The notes under the pieces are model-generated. The model did not search any database. It was not told the DNA's origin and saw only the letters and a program-made list of their open reading frames with translations. Of a stretch of DNA of 64,000 nt, positions 1-9,180 are shown piece by piece. The translations under genes and the position numbers were made by a program. The DNA comes from Chloracidobacterium sp. (GTDB taxonomy: Bacteria; Acidobacteriota; Blastocatellia; Chloracidobacteriales; Chloracidobacteriaceae), in NCBI GenBank assembly GCA_025057975.1, contig JANWUV010000013.1, positions 50,202-114,201 on the forward strand, read 5' to 3'. Numbering within the stretch: the first letter of the stretch is position 1; the number at the start of each line of letters is the position of its first letter.

Positions 1-354
1 TTCTACGCGGCTCAAGTAGGGCTGTTCGACTTCAAGCAGACGTTCCATGGTCTGCGCCGTGTCGTTCCGCAAACGCAGCCGAAACCAGTAGGCTGAAGAC
101 GTGTAGCCTAAGTTGAGCGTGTCGGCGTTGGTTGGGACAAAGTTGAGCGTCCCGCGCGTCACGTCCTCAATGGTGACCTGACGGGAGCGGTCTTCAAACT
201 GCTCCAGCAGCGGCGTCAGTGGTTGCGACGCTAAGGCGTCGCTCACCACTACCGGGGCGGCGGTTGTGTTCCTTCCGGTCAACAGTAAAAGCACCTGCAC
301 CCAAAAAAGCGTCAGGCGGAAGGTCTTCCACTGCCGGCTTGCGCCAAACCACAT
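1..354 (-). CDS. 7TM-DISM-type sensor protein, N-terminal part (truncated by window edge)
   Basis: Only the first 118 codons are present; the gene continues beyond position 1. The ATG at 354 opens a frame starting MWFGASRQW, followed by a hydrophobic stretch ending near TTAAP that looks like a signal peptide. Residues 40-118 read as the periplasmic 7TMR-DISM extracellular domain 2, with the family pattern LGYTSSAYWFRLRLRN. In known members this domain precedes seven membrane helices and a histidine kinase, GGDEF or cyclase output. The output domain lies outside the window, so the signalling type is unknown. It is divergent from the histidine kinase at 600, with a 245-bp gap in which I see no clear site. 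Confidence 0.7.
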   Translation of the reverse strand, partial: MWFGASRQWKTFRLTLFWVQVLLLLTGRNTTAAPVVVSDALASQPLTPLLEQFEDRSRQVTIEDVTRGTLNFVPTNADTLNLGYTSSAYWFRLRLRNDTAQTMERLLEVEQPYLSRVE

Positions 355-599
355 GTCAATACCGTGTTGGTCATGGTTCAGTTTTTGCCAGTCTAACGAC
401 GATGACGGACACTTTCCAGCCAAGCGTAGGCGAAGTGGGCAATACACCCAGCCTCTTGGACGCGGCACCTGACGAAGGAGAAACAGCCCACGTCTCATAC
501 GCAACCGAAGTTACAGGCGGGTTTAGATGACGCTAAGCTGGTTTTTGTCCCAGCAAGAATGGGATTTTTCGTCAGGAACTTCAGTCCCTAAGGTCAAGG

Positions 600-2072
600 A
601 TGAGAGTCACGATGTCGGAAATCCGCCGAGGGCTCTTGAACATCTGGCGACTTGTTGCGCCATACGCTTGGGGAACCATTGGCGTGGTGGCGCTGACCGG
701 TCTTTGCTTTTACTGGCAGGTGCATTCAACAACCGCTGCGCTGCTCTACCTGACGGTGATTGTCCCAACGGCGCTGAAGGCCGGCCGTGCGCCGTCGGCT
801 TTCGTAGCAGTGCTTGCTTACCTGTGCCTTGACTCGTTCTTCACTGCGCCTCTGTTTCGTCCAGCGATGAATCAACCCCTGGATGTCGCCGCTCCCGTGG
901 CGTTTCTCACGACGGCGTTCGTCGTCAACCGGCTGGCGACCAACAATCGCCGGTCTTTTCGCGAAATTCAAACCCTCAAGGATCAACTGCGGTTGGTGAT
1001 GGACACCATTCCGGGATTGGTGTGGAGCGAAGCGCCGGACGGCTCGGTGGAGTTCCTCAATCAACGGTGGCGTGATTTTCTTGGAGCGACGCCGACGGCG
1101 GCGATGGATTTACAACAGCGCCTCCCCGTTCACCCGGCGGAAGCCGCCGCATTGACGGAACAGTGGCGGCAAGCCCGCCAAACGGCCCGCCCGCTTGAAA
1201 CCGAGGTTCGCGTCCGGCGGGCGGACGGCGTGTACCGTCGGTTGCGGCTGCATCTCGTGCCCGCCTGCGAGCCGTCAGGCACGGTCGTCAAGTGGTACGG
1301 CTTGGGTACGGATGTTGAAGACTGGCGGCAGGCGGAAGAAGCCCTGTCGCGGCTGCAAGACGAGCTGACCCAAGTCGCCCGCCGGACCCTGCTAGGCGAA
1401 CTAGCTGCCTCCATTGCACACGAAATCAATCAGCCGCTCTCCGCTATCGTGACCAACGCCGCCGCCTGCCGACGCTGGCTGACGGCCCAGCCGCCCAACC
1501 TCGACGAAGTGCGCGCAACCGTTGAATCTATCATTCAAGACAGCCACCGGGCGGCGAACATCATCACTCGCATCCGCGCCATGTTTCAGTGCACAGAGCC
1601 GATGCAAATGCAGTTTGATATTCAGCAGGCAGTGATTGAGGTGATTCGGCTCGTGAAGGACGAACTTACCGAACAGGGCGTTGCGCTTCAAACGCACTTT
1701 GCGCCCAATCTTCCGCCCGTTTTTGGCGATCGCATCCAATGTCAGCAAGTCTTGCTCAACCTGTTGACAAATGCGCTGGACGCCGTGCGTCCAGTGACAG
1801 AGCGACCGCGCGAAATTCAACTTCACATACAACCATACGACACCGATCAAGTGTTGGTGACAGTGCAGGATAACGGCGTTGGCCTGGAAGGCGTCAATGT
1901 CAGGGCGCTTTTCGACGCCTTCTACACGACCAAACCCGGCGGGATGGGGATGGGCCTTGCCATTAGTCGCTCCATTGTTGAAAACCATGGCGGGCGGCTG
2001 TGGGCCGCCGCCAACGCTGGTCCCGGCGCACGATTTCAGTTTACGTTGCCGACGCAACCCGGCCGTCCGTGA
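600..2072 (+). CDS. Membrane sensor histidine kinase with DUF4118 and PAS domains
   Basis: 490 residues. The N-terminus (about 15-100) carries closely spaced hydrophobic segments like the DUF4118 membrane module of KdpD-type sensors. A PAS domain follows (about 130-240, with [11 protein letters not shown]). The H-box [14 protein letters not shown] puts the phospho-accepting His near residue 274. The C-terminal ATPase has an N-box ([12 protein letters not shown]) and glycine boxes ([20 protein letters not shown]). This H-box and ATPase type is usual for kinases paired with FixJ/NarL regulators. The stop codon overlaps the start of the regulator gene at 2072 (TGATG), so the two form a coupled pair. 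An in-frame ATG at 612 is an alternative start. The signal sensed is unknown. Confidence 0.88.
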   Translation: MRVTMSEIRRGLLNIWRLVAPYAWGTIGVVALTGLCFYWQVHSTTAALLYLTVIVPTALKAGRAPSAFVAVLAYLCLDSFFTAPLFRPAMNQPLDVAAPVAFLTTAFVVNRLATNNRRSFREIQTLKDQLRLVMDTIPGLVWSEAPDGSVEFLNQRWRDFLGATPTAAMDLQQRLPVHPAEAAALTEQWRQARQTARPLETEVRVRRADGVYRRLRLHLVPACEPSGTVVKWYGLGTDVEDWRQAEEALSRLQDELTQVARRTLLGELAASIAHEINQPLSAIVTNAAACRRWLTAQPPNLDEVRATVESIIQDSHRAANIITRIRAMFQCTEPMQMQFDIQQAVIEVIRLVKDELTEQGVALQTHFAPNLPPVFGDRIQCQQVLLNLLTNALDAVRPVTERPREIQLHIQPYDTDQVLVTVQDNGVGLEGVNVRALFDAFYTTKPGGMGMGLAISRSIVENHGGRLWAAANAGPGARFQFTLPTQPGRP

Positions 2073-2719
2073 TGGCGCAGCAATCCGTTGAGTCACAACC
2101 GACAGCGATGGTCTATGTCGTCGAGGACGACGCCTCCGTACGTCAGTCGTTAGGGAACTTGCTGCGCGCTGCCGGACTCCAAGCGACACTCTTTGCTTCA
2201 GCGGAGGCGTTTCTGGCGGCGGCGCGCGCCGACGCGCCCGGTTGCTTGGTGCTCGACGTACGGTTGCCGGGCCTGAACGGCCTTGATTTGCAGGCCCGAA
2301 TGAACGCCACTGGGTGTGACCTGCCAATCATTTTCATCACCGGACATGGGGATATTCCAATGTCCGTCCGTGCGATGAAAGCCGGCGCCGTGGAATTCCT
2401 AACCAAACCGTTCCGAGACGACGATTTGTTAGCCGCCGTTGAACACGCCATTGCACGAAGTGCTGCACACCGCGCCCAAGCCGCTGAACTCGCGGCGCTG
2501 CGCCAACGCTACGCCTTGTTGACAAACCGCGAACGCGAGGTCATGGCGTTGGTTGTCGCCGGACTGCTCAACAAGCAAATCGCCGCCAAGCTTGGAACCA
2601 GCGAAATCACTGTCAAGGTGCATCGCGGACAGGTTATGCGCAAAATGCAGGTTTCATCCCTGCCGGAGCTGGTTCGGGCGGCCGAACGATTAGGGCTTCC
2701 CAACGCACCGTCACAGTAA
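2072..2719 (+). CDS. FixJ-type two-component response regulator
   Basis: 215 residues with a receiver domain (about 12-125) and a LuxR/GerE helix-turn-helix (about 150-210). The acidic pocket is EDD, the phosphorylated Asp is D62 in VLDVRLPG, and the conserved Thr/Lys are in FITGHGD and LTKPF. The HTH reads [22 protein letters not shown], typical of FixJ. I chose the ATG at 2072 because it overlaps the kinase stop codon (TGATG), giving translational coupling; an ATG at 2108, just before the receiver, is possible. It is the likely partner of the upstream kinase. Its target genes are not identifiable here, although the receptor gene at 3027 is the next one downstream. Confidence 0.9.
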   Translation: MAQQSVESQPTAMVYVVEDDASVRQSLGNLLRAAGLQATLFASAEAFLAAARADAPGCLVLDVRLPGLNGLDLQARMNATGCDLPIIFITGHGDIPMSVRAMKAGAVEFLTKPFRDDDLLAAVEHAIARSAAHRAQAAELAALRQRYALLTNREREVMALVVAGLLNKQIAAKLGTSEITVKVHRGQVMRKMQVSSLPELVRAAERLGLPNAPSQ

Positions 2720-3026
2720 CGGCGCAATGGTGCGAAAACAAACCTATACCAACGTATAATAGCCCCCTCCCACCCTCCTTTTTCATAATCACACCTTTGT
2801 TTTTGCAGGTTGTTCACCGAAGTCGTCTCGCTCTACGGAGGCGATGGAGAACAGCCTGCAAAGCTTTGAAAAAGCGTCATGCACAAGACGCGCAAACCGG
2901 CGCTTGCGGAGCAAACGGTCATACCGGAGTCATTCTCATTTGAAGTGAATCCTCGCTCCCAAAGCGCAGGCGTAATAGGGCCGGACTGACGGAGCTTTCC
3001 TCATTTCGATTTGGGAGGAAGAAGCC
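2720..3026. other. Intergenic region upstream of the TonB-dependent receptor gene
   Basis: 307 bases without a credible gene. A TATAAT hexamer lies at 2755-2760 but I see no matching -35 at normal distance. A Shine-Dalgarno-like GGGAGGAAG just before 3027 serves the receptor gene. No strong terminator hairpin is visible after the response regulator. Confidence 0.5.
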
Positions 3027-6000
3027 ATGAAGAGCCTGTTCGTTCGCTTCGGCTTGGCTGTCGGCGTTATCGGTTGGTTCTCGCTCTGCGCTGTGGCGCA
3101 GACGACCGGCGTCATTAGCGGCATTGTCAGAGATCCAAGCAATGCCGTGGTCGCTGGAGCCAGCATTACGCTTACGCTTCAGGGAACCCAGATCACCCGA
3201 ACCGGTGTTTCCGATGAAAACGGCGTCTTTGAGTTTCCATCGCTGCCGGTCGGGTCCTACCGATTAACGGTCACGGCCGATGGCTTCAAACGGTATGAAC
3301 AAACCAACATCGAGGTGAGCTTAGGGCGCGTCAGCAATGTAGACGTCAAACTGGAAATCGGCGAGGCCGGTGAAGTCGTCAAAGTTGAAGCGAGCGGTAC
3401 GCCATCGGTTGAAACAGAAAACACGCAAATCGGCGCTTCAGTCAACAGCCGCGCCGTGGTTAACTTGCCGCTAAACACGCGCGATACATACCAGTTTCTG
3501 CAGCTTCAGCCGGGCGTCCAGTCACAACTTGGCTCAGACCTGTTTACGGGCAGCGATCAACCGGGCGTCGTCTCCGTCAACGGCGGACGCGGCAGGTCAA
3601 ACAATTTCAATGTCAACGGCGGTGAAGCCAATGATCTTTATGTCAATTTGCCCGCTATTCAGCCTTCTCCCGACGCCATCGAAGAATTTCGCGTCATCAC
3701 AAACGGCTTTGACGCCGAATACGGGCGTAATTCCGGCTCAGTGATCAACGTTGTCACCAAGTCCGGCAGCGACCAATTCCGTGGCAATCTCTTTGAGTTT
3801 TTCCGAAATCGGGTACTCAATGCACGGAACTTTTTCAACCTTGAAAAGCCCGCCTACAACCAGCATATTTTCGGCGGTACGTTCGGCGGCCCTATATGGC
3901 GCGGGCGGACGTACTTTTTCACCTCGTATGAGGGACGGCGCATCCGGCAGGGCATCCCGTCGGATGTGGTTCCGGTTCCGACACCTGCTGAACGGCTGGG
4001 CGATTTTAGCGCCGGGCCGATGTTCACCGGCTTTATTGCGGATGCAGCCGTGGCGGCGGTACTGAACGCGCGTCCAGGCTGCGCGGCGGCGGTGGCGGCC
4101 GCCGGAGGCGCGCCGATTACAGCCGGCACAGCCTACGCCGACATCTTTCCGGGCAACCGAATTCCGATACCCTGTTTTGACCGGACGGCGCACGATCTGC
4201 TGCGTCAATTCGTTCCACTCCCGAATCTGGGCGAAAGTTTCTTTCAAGCCAACCCGGTGGCGCGTCGCCGGGGCGACCAAGGAACCTTGCGCCTTGATCA
4301 CCGTCTGACAGACCGGCAACAACTTAGCGCCTTTGTTTTTTACTCGGACAGCTTTAGCTTAGAGCCATTTGCGCGGGTAGCGGACTCCGGGGCCAACCTG
4401 CCCGGTTTCGGCAACGTCAACAACGCGCGTATCGCACAAATCAACCTCTCGCATACGTGGACAGGCGCAACGGCTGTCAATGAGTTGCGCGCCGTATATT
4501 TCCGTCAGAATCTCTTTCGCTTCAACAGCCCGGAACGCTCCAACCTCGTCAACCGATCCTGTCGGGACGTGCCGCCGGAGCTTTGTTTTTCCGATCCGAA
4601 CAACCCGCGACTTGGTATCGTCGTCGGCGTTGGAACGCCGCATGAGGGCGTGCCATGGATTGGTCTGGAAGGGGGCTTTTCAATCGGCAACAACTACCAG
4701 GGCGAAATTCCGCAGGTTGTCAACACCTACCAGATCACGAACAACTTCACGCGCATTCTGGGCAACCACACGCTCAAGTTCGGCGCAGACCTGCGCCAAC
4801 AGCGTTACTTGATGACCAACTTCGGCGCGCTCAACGGGCAGTTCAGCATTTTCGGCGGCGGGCCGAACAGCGTTGGCTTTACGAATCTGATACCGAACTA
4901 CCTCTTGGGACTGGTGGACTCCTACTATCAGACCGGCGCGCAAACGTCGCACTTCTACAGCAACGCCGTGTATCTGTTCGCTCAGGACAGTTGGAAAATC
5001 ACGCCGAGCGTCACGCTCAACTACGGTCTGCGGTGGGAACTCAACACACCGCCGGCCGACCGTTTCCGCCGCGTGCAGTCATTTCGCGCCGGACTGGCGA
5101 GTACACAGTTCCCCTGCCGACTTGACCCAAGCAACCCGCTGGTCGGCGTGTTCGGCTCACAGGATTGCAGCCCGACAGGGCCGGCTCGCGCCGTCTTTCC
5201 GCTAGGACTGGGAATCCCAGGGGATGAAGGCGTGCCGGACGGCTTGTTTAGAACCTACTACCGGGCGTTTGCGCCGCGCTTGGGCTTGGCGTGGAGTCCG
5301 TCATGGCAAAACGGCTGGTTGGCGAAGCTGACCGGCGGCCCTGGCAACAGCAGCCTGCGCGCCGGATGGGGCATGTTCTACAACGGCCCGATTGAAGGGC
5401 TGATTCTGGCCCAACTCGTGCCGCAACCCCCCTTCGGCGTTAGCTCTAACATCACGAATACTTTTCTCAGCACGCCGTTTTTGCGGCAGGACGGTACGAT
5501 TGTGCCGAATCCGTCGAATGGGATTCTGAATCCGCGACGCGGCGACCCGGTGGATTATTCCGTGTTTCGTCCCATTCTTCTGTATGGGCAACTGCCGCCG
5601 GTGCTGCGCCCACAGTATTCGGTGCAGTACAGCCTGACGCTTCAGCGGAAGCTCCAGAAGGATTTGTTGTTCCAGATCGGCTATGTAGGGACGCAGGGGC
5701 ATCGGCTGCTGCTCACCCGCGACATCAACTTTGGTAATCCGCAGACCTGCCTTGATTTGAACCGGATTCTGGGACCCGGTACGTGCGGGCCGTTCGGGGC
5801 CGACAACGCCTACTTCGTCCCGGCCGGCGCGATTCCGGCCGGTGTGACGCTGCACCTGCCGTACGGCCCGCAGCGCACTGTGACCGGCCCGAACAACCCG
5901 GCCATTACGCTGGTCGGCCTGCGTCCGTTTTCGTCGCCCTTCTGCAACCCACTGACGGGCGAGGGCTGTCCGCCGGACGGCGTGCCGGTTTTTGCGAGCC

Positions 6001-6728
6001 TTTTTGAACGGCAAACAGCCGGCAACTCCAACTACCATTCGCTTCAGGTGCTGGTTGAAAAGCGGTTTGAGGAAAAGGGCATCCAAGTACAGGCCGCTTA
6101 TACGTGGAGCAAATCTATTGACAACGCTTCGAGCTTTGAAAACATCGTCAACCCCATCAACCCGCGTTTGAGCCGGTCGCTGTCGTTGTTTGACGCGCGG
6201 CATCGGCTGGTCGTGACCTTTGACTACCGGCTGCCGAACGTCACCAACCGCCGGTGGCTGGGCGGCATGCTCAACAACTGGGCCGTGAGCGGCATCGCCG
6301 TCTATCAGACCGGGTTTCCGATTCGCATCACGTCGTCGGACGACTTGGAGTTGATGAACAGCTTTGACTTCGAGCTTCCCGGTCAGCCCGACCTTGTGGG
6401 ACGGTTTCGGACGTTCGACCCGCGACGCAACAACCTGTACTTCTTTGACCCGGCGGCTTTTGCGCCGCAGGCGTTGGGGACGATCGGCAACGCGCCGCGT
6501 ACGATTTGCTGCGGGCCGGGCATTCACAACTACGACTTTGTGGTGCGGAAGAACATTCCGCTTACTGAGCGGATGCGGATTGAGTTTCGCAGCGAGTTTT
6601 TCAACCTCTTCAACCAAACCCAATTCCTGAACCCGCGCGGGAACATCACCGAGGGCGAAAACTTCGGGCGGGTGACGCGGGCGCGCGATCCGCGCCAAAT
6701 CCAGTTTGCGCTCAAGCTGTTCTTCTAG
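3027..6728 (+). CDS. TonB-dependent receptor with N-terminal carboxypeptidase-regulatory domain (Oar-like)
   Basis: 1233 residues. A signal peptide (MKSLFVRFG to CAVAQ) is followed by a beta-sandwich carboxypeptidase-regulatory domain (about 27-110, GVISGIVRDPSNAVVAGASI). Then come a plug domain (about 140-240, NVNGGEANDLYVN, VVTKSGSDQFRG) and a long 22-strand-type barrel ending in aromatic LKLFF, the usual outer-membrane insertion signal. This receptor class is expanded in Acidobacteriota and is thought to import large substrates such as peptides or glycans; the substrate cannot be read from sequence. The secreted S9 peptidase gene follows on the same strand, which may hint at peptide uptake (inference). 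The stop codon TAG lies inside a CTAGAGC repeat end. Confidence 0.92.
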   Translation: MKSLFVRFGLAVGVIGWFSLCAVAQTTGVISGIVRDPSNAVVAGASITLTLQGTQITRTGVSDENGVFEFPSLPVGSYRLTVTADGFKRYEQTNIEVSLGRVSNVDVKLEIGEAGEVVKVEASGTPSVETENTQIGASVNSRAVVNLPLNTRDTYQFLQLQPGVQSQLGSDLFTGSDQPGVVSVNGGRGRSNNFNVNGGEANDLYVNLPAIQPSPDAIEEFRVITNGFDAEYGRNSGSVINVVTKSGSDQFRGNLFEFFRNRVLNARNFFNLEKPAYNQHIFGGTFGGPIWRGRTYFFTSYEGRRIRQGIPSDVVPVPTPAERLGDFSAGPMFTGFIADAAVAAVLNARPGCAAAVAAAGGAPITAGTAYADIFPGNRIPIPCFDRTAHDLLRQFVPLPNLGESFFQANPVARRRGDQGTLRLDHRLTDRQQLSAFVFYSDSFSLEPFARVADSGANLPGFGNVNNARIAQINLSHTWTGATAVNELRAVYFRQNLFRFNSPERSNLVNRSCRDVPPELCFSDPNNPRLGIVVGVGTPHEGVPWIGLEGGFSIGNNYQGEIPQVVNTYQITNNFTRILGNHTLKFGADLRQQRYLMTNFGALNGQFSIFGGGPNSVGFTNLIPNYLLGLVDSYYQTGAQTSHFYSNAVYLFAQDSWKITPSVTLNYGLRWELNTPPADRFRRVQSFRAGLASTQFPCRLDPSNPLVGVFGSQDCSPTGPARAVFPLGLGIPGDEGVPDGLFRTYYRAFAPRLGLAWSPSWQNGWLAKLTGGPGNSSLRAGWGMFYNGPIEGLILAQLVPQPPFGVSSNITNTFLSTPFLRQDGTIVPNPSNGILNPRRGDPVDYSVFRPILLYGQLPPVLRPQYSVQYSLTLQRKLQKDLLFQIGYVGTQGHRLLLTRDINFGNPQTCLDLNRILGPGTCGPFGADNAYFVPAGAIPAGVTLHLPYGPQRTVTGPNNPAITLVGLRPFSSPFCNPLTGEGCPPDGVPVFASLFERQTAGNSNYHSLQVLVEKRFEEKGIQVQAAYTWSKSIDNASSFENIVNPINPRLSRSLSLFDARHRLVVTFDYRLPNVTNRRWLGGMLNNWAVSGIAVYQTGFPIRITSSDDLELMNSFDFELPGQPDLVGRFRTFDPRRNNLYFFDPAAFAPQALGTIGNAPRTICCGPGIHNYDFVVRKNIPLTERMRIEFRSEFFNLFNQTQFLNPRGNITEGENFGRVTRARDPRQIQFALKLFF

Positions 6729-6808
6729 AGCAGTTTCCGCGTCAGTGGAGCGCCGCCCCGAGGTGAACGCGAACGGGTTTTTGAGTGCGGCGGAACACCG
6801 CCGCACTC
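6725..6808 (+). repeat. Copy 1 of a dispersed CTAGAGC repeat family, with a perfect 13-bp hairpin
   Basis: Begins with CTAGAGCAGTTTCCG, which includes the stop codon of the receptor gene. A perfect inverted repeat, TTGAGTGCGGCGG then AACA-type loop then its complement, lies at 6781-6809. GAGTGCGGCGG begins exactly 58 nt after the C of CTAGAGC, the same offset as in the copy at 19184, so the two are related rather than chance matches. It may also act as a hairpin 3' end for the receptor mRNA, but no T-run follows. Confidence 0.65.
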
Positions 6809-7011
6809 AAATCCTTCGTTGACAATCCCTCGACCAGACCTTGGAAAAATCAGGTCGAACCACACACGGATGGCTGGGTTTGCTGGAAACCAACGTTCCG
6901 ACGCATGATGCCCAGACAAACCTTCGGGCGGAGGGGCAGACGGTGAATATCGCCCGTCTGCTTACGCCTGCGTAGGCTAAGCATCCCCAACTACACGACA
7001 GCCGACACACC

Positions 7012-9033
7012 ATGTCCCACCTTGCAAAATTGTTCATCGGCGTGCTGATCATCAGCACATCGGTTTCAACGCTTGCCCAGACGCCGCCGGCGCCCCGCCG
7101 GCTCGATAAGACGACTTTCATGGAAATGGAATCGGTGACGAATCCGGCAATCTCGCCTGACGGTCGGCGGATTGTGTTCACCCGCACCTTTACCGACAAA
7201 ATGACTGACCGCTACCGCTCAACGCTCTGGATGGTGGAAAGCGACGGCAGCCGCGTCCGCGAGTTGACCGGACAGACCTACAGCGCGCGCCAGCCCGTCT
7301 GGTCACCCGACGGGAAACGCATCGCCTTCATCGCCGAGCGCGACGGGACAGCGCAAATTCACGTCCTGACGCCTGACACTGGCGACATCGTGCAACTGAC
7401 CCATCTGGAACGCGAGCCGGCTGACTTGTGTTGGTCGCCGGATGGAACGCGACTGGCCTTTTCGATGCTTGTTCCTGACACTGATTCGCCCCTGCCCATC
7501 AAGTTGCCGGAAGCGCCCAAAGGCGCGCAATGGGCTAAGCCGGCCGTCGTCATTGACCGCCTGACGTGGGCCGTGGACGGTCAAGGCCAGATTCCCAAAG
7601 CCAAACGCCAAGTGTTTACGCTGGACGCCCGCCTCGGTGGGACCCCCCGCCAAATCACCGACGGCAAATACAGCTATGATGACCCGGAATGGTCGTCCGA
7701 CGGCAAGCGCCTGTATGTGTCGTCCATTCGGCGCGACGACTGGGAGTTCGCGCGGGGGGACAGCGAGATTTACGTCATTGAGTTGGCGACCCAAACGATT
7801 CGCCCGCTGACCGACCGCCGTGGACGCGACGCGCAGCCGAAGGCGTCGCCGGACGGCAAACGCATCGCCTACGTCGGCTACGACTACCAAAAACTCACGT
7901 TTCATCTCTCAAGCCTCTATGTGATGAACGCCGACGGCAGTGACGCGCGGCTCTGGGCGGGCGATTTACCGAGTTCGCCGACGAACGTTGTCTGGGCGCG
8001 CGACGGCGGCGGCGTCTATTTCACAGTCGAGGAACGAGGTACGGCGCAGCTTTACTTTGCGCCGGTCGGCGGCAAGGCGCGGTGCGTCACCGAAGGCGTC
8101 CATGTGCTGAGCGGCGTGTCGCTCGCCGCCAACGGACAGGCGGCGGCTGTCCGCTCAACCTTTACCGAGCCGGGGACGCTCGTCACCTTCAACGTCGCCC
8201 GTCCTACCGAGATGCGCATGCTGGTGGACGTCAATGCCGACGTACTCGAAGGCCTGACGCTCGGCGCGGCGCAAGAACTCAACTTCACAGCGCCGGATGG
8301 CCTCAATCTTCAGGGGTGGCTCATCAAACCGGCCGACTTCGACCCGACGAAGAAGTACCCCATGGTGCTGTGGATTCACGGCGGGCCGTGGTCAATGTAT
8401 TCGGTTGGTTTCAACTGGGCGTTTCAAAACTTCGCCGCCGAGGGCTACGCCGTGCTCTACACCAACCCGCGCGGCTCGACCGGCTATGGGCAGGCGTTCG
8501 TCAACGGCATTCAGTACGCCTATCCGGGCAAGGACTACGACGACCTCATGGCCGGTGTGGACGCGGCGCTCAAAACCGGCTTCATTGACGAGAAAAACCT
8601 CTTCGTATGCGGCGGTTCAGGCGGCGGTGTCCTGACGGCGTGGATTGTCGGTCATACGGACCGGTTTGCGGCGGCTGTCTCGATGCGGCCGGTCGTCAAC
8701 TGGCATTCCTTCGTCGGGACGACAGATGGCCCTGTGACGTGGTATGACCAGTTTCAGAAGTATCCGTGGGAGGACCCGCAGGAATTCGCCGTTCGGTCAC
8801 CGCTCAGTTATGTCGCCAACGTCACGACGCCGACGATGTTGCTGACCGGCGAAGCCGACCTCCGTACGCCTATCGGACAGACGGAAGAGTACTACCGGGC
8901 GCTCAAAATGCTGGGGAAGCCAACCCTGCTCGTGCGCGTCCCGGAAGAGTTTCACAGCTTCCGGCGTCCGTCCCACCAGCTGGCCCAGCAGCTTTACCTA
9001 ATGGCTTGGTTTGAAAAGCACCGCCGGTCGTGA
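7012..9033 (+). CDS. Secreted S9 family peptidase (prolyl oligopeptidase / acylaminoacyl-peptidase-like)
   Basis: 673 residues. A signal peptide (LFIGVLIISTSVSTLAQ) suggests export to the periplasm. Residues 40-400 form a WD40-like beta-propeller with several PDG-type blades (AISPDGRRI, PVWSPDGKRI, KASPDGKRI). The C-terminal alpha/beta-hydrolase domain starts near 425. The catalytic triad is readable: Ser536 in GGSGGG, Asp616 in GEADLRTP and His648 in EEFHSF. Family members cleave peptides or acylated N-terminal residues. Normal length for the family. A good terminator follows at 9107. Confidence 0.92.
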   Translation: MSHLAKLFIGVLIISTSVSTLAQTPPAPRRLDKTTFMEMESVTNPAISPDGRRIVFTRTFTDKMTDRYRSTLWMVESDGSRVRELTGQTYSARQPVWSPDGKRIAFIAERDGTAQIHVLTPDTGDIVQLTHLEREPADLCWSPDGTRLAFSMLVPDTDSPLPIKLPEAPKGAQWAKPAVVIDRLTWAVDGQGQIPKAKRQVFTLDARLGGTPRQITDGKYSYDDPEWSSDGKRLYVSSIRRDDWEFARGDSEIYVIELATQTIRPLTDRRGRDAQPKASPDGKRIAYVGYDYQKLTFHLSSLYVMNADGSDARLWAGDLPSSPTNVVWARDGGGVYFTVEERGTAQLYFAPVGGKARCVTEGVHVLSGVSLAANGQAAAVRSTFTEPGTLVTFNVARPTEMRMLVDVNADVLEGLTLGAAQELNFTAPDGLNLQGWLIKPADFDPTKKYPMVLWIHGGPWSMYSVGFNWAFQNFAAEGYAVLYTNPRGSTGYGQAFVNGIQYAYPGKDYDDLMAGVDAALKTGFIDEKNLFVCGGSGGGVLTAWIVGHTDRFAAAVSMRPVVNWHSFVGTTDGPVTWYDQFQKYPWEDPQEFAVRSPLSYVANVTTPTMLLTGEADLRTPIGQTEEYYRALKMLGKPTLLVRVPEEFHSFRRPSHQLAQQLYLMAWFEKHRRS

Positions 9034-9106
9034 GCGTAGGGTCCTGTGCCGTTTTCATACCTTGTCTGTCAGGATAGATTGGCTTAGCTTCCAAGACTAA
9101 GGTAAG

Positions 9107-9131
9107 CGCCGCCCCCGTCGGCGGCGTTTTT
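9107..9131 (+). terminator. Rho-independent terminator after the S9 peptidase gene
   Basis: Arms CGCCGCC (9107-9113) and GGCGGCG (9120-9126) with a 6-nt loop, followed directly by TTTTT. It separates the peptidase gene from the trmFO run. Confidence 0.8.
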
Positions 9132-9180
9132 GCTCAGTGAAACGCAAAGTCGAAACCTGCCCGACCACGGAGGTTTGCCC

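Noticed and set aside
4655..5125. Long alternative frames inside the TonB receptor, including the minus-strand frame 5301-6806
   Set aside because: Shadow frames produced by the high-GC coding sequence; the plus-strand frame has signal peptide, plug and barrel features throughout.
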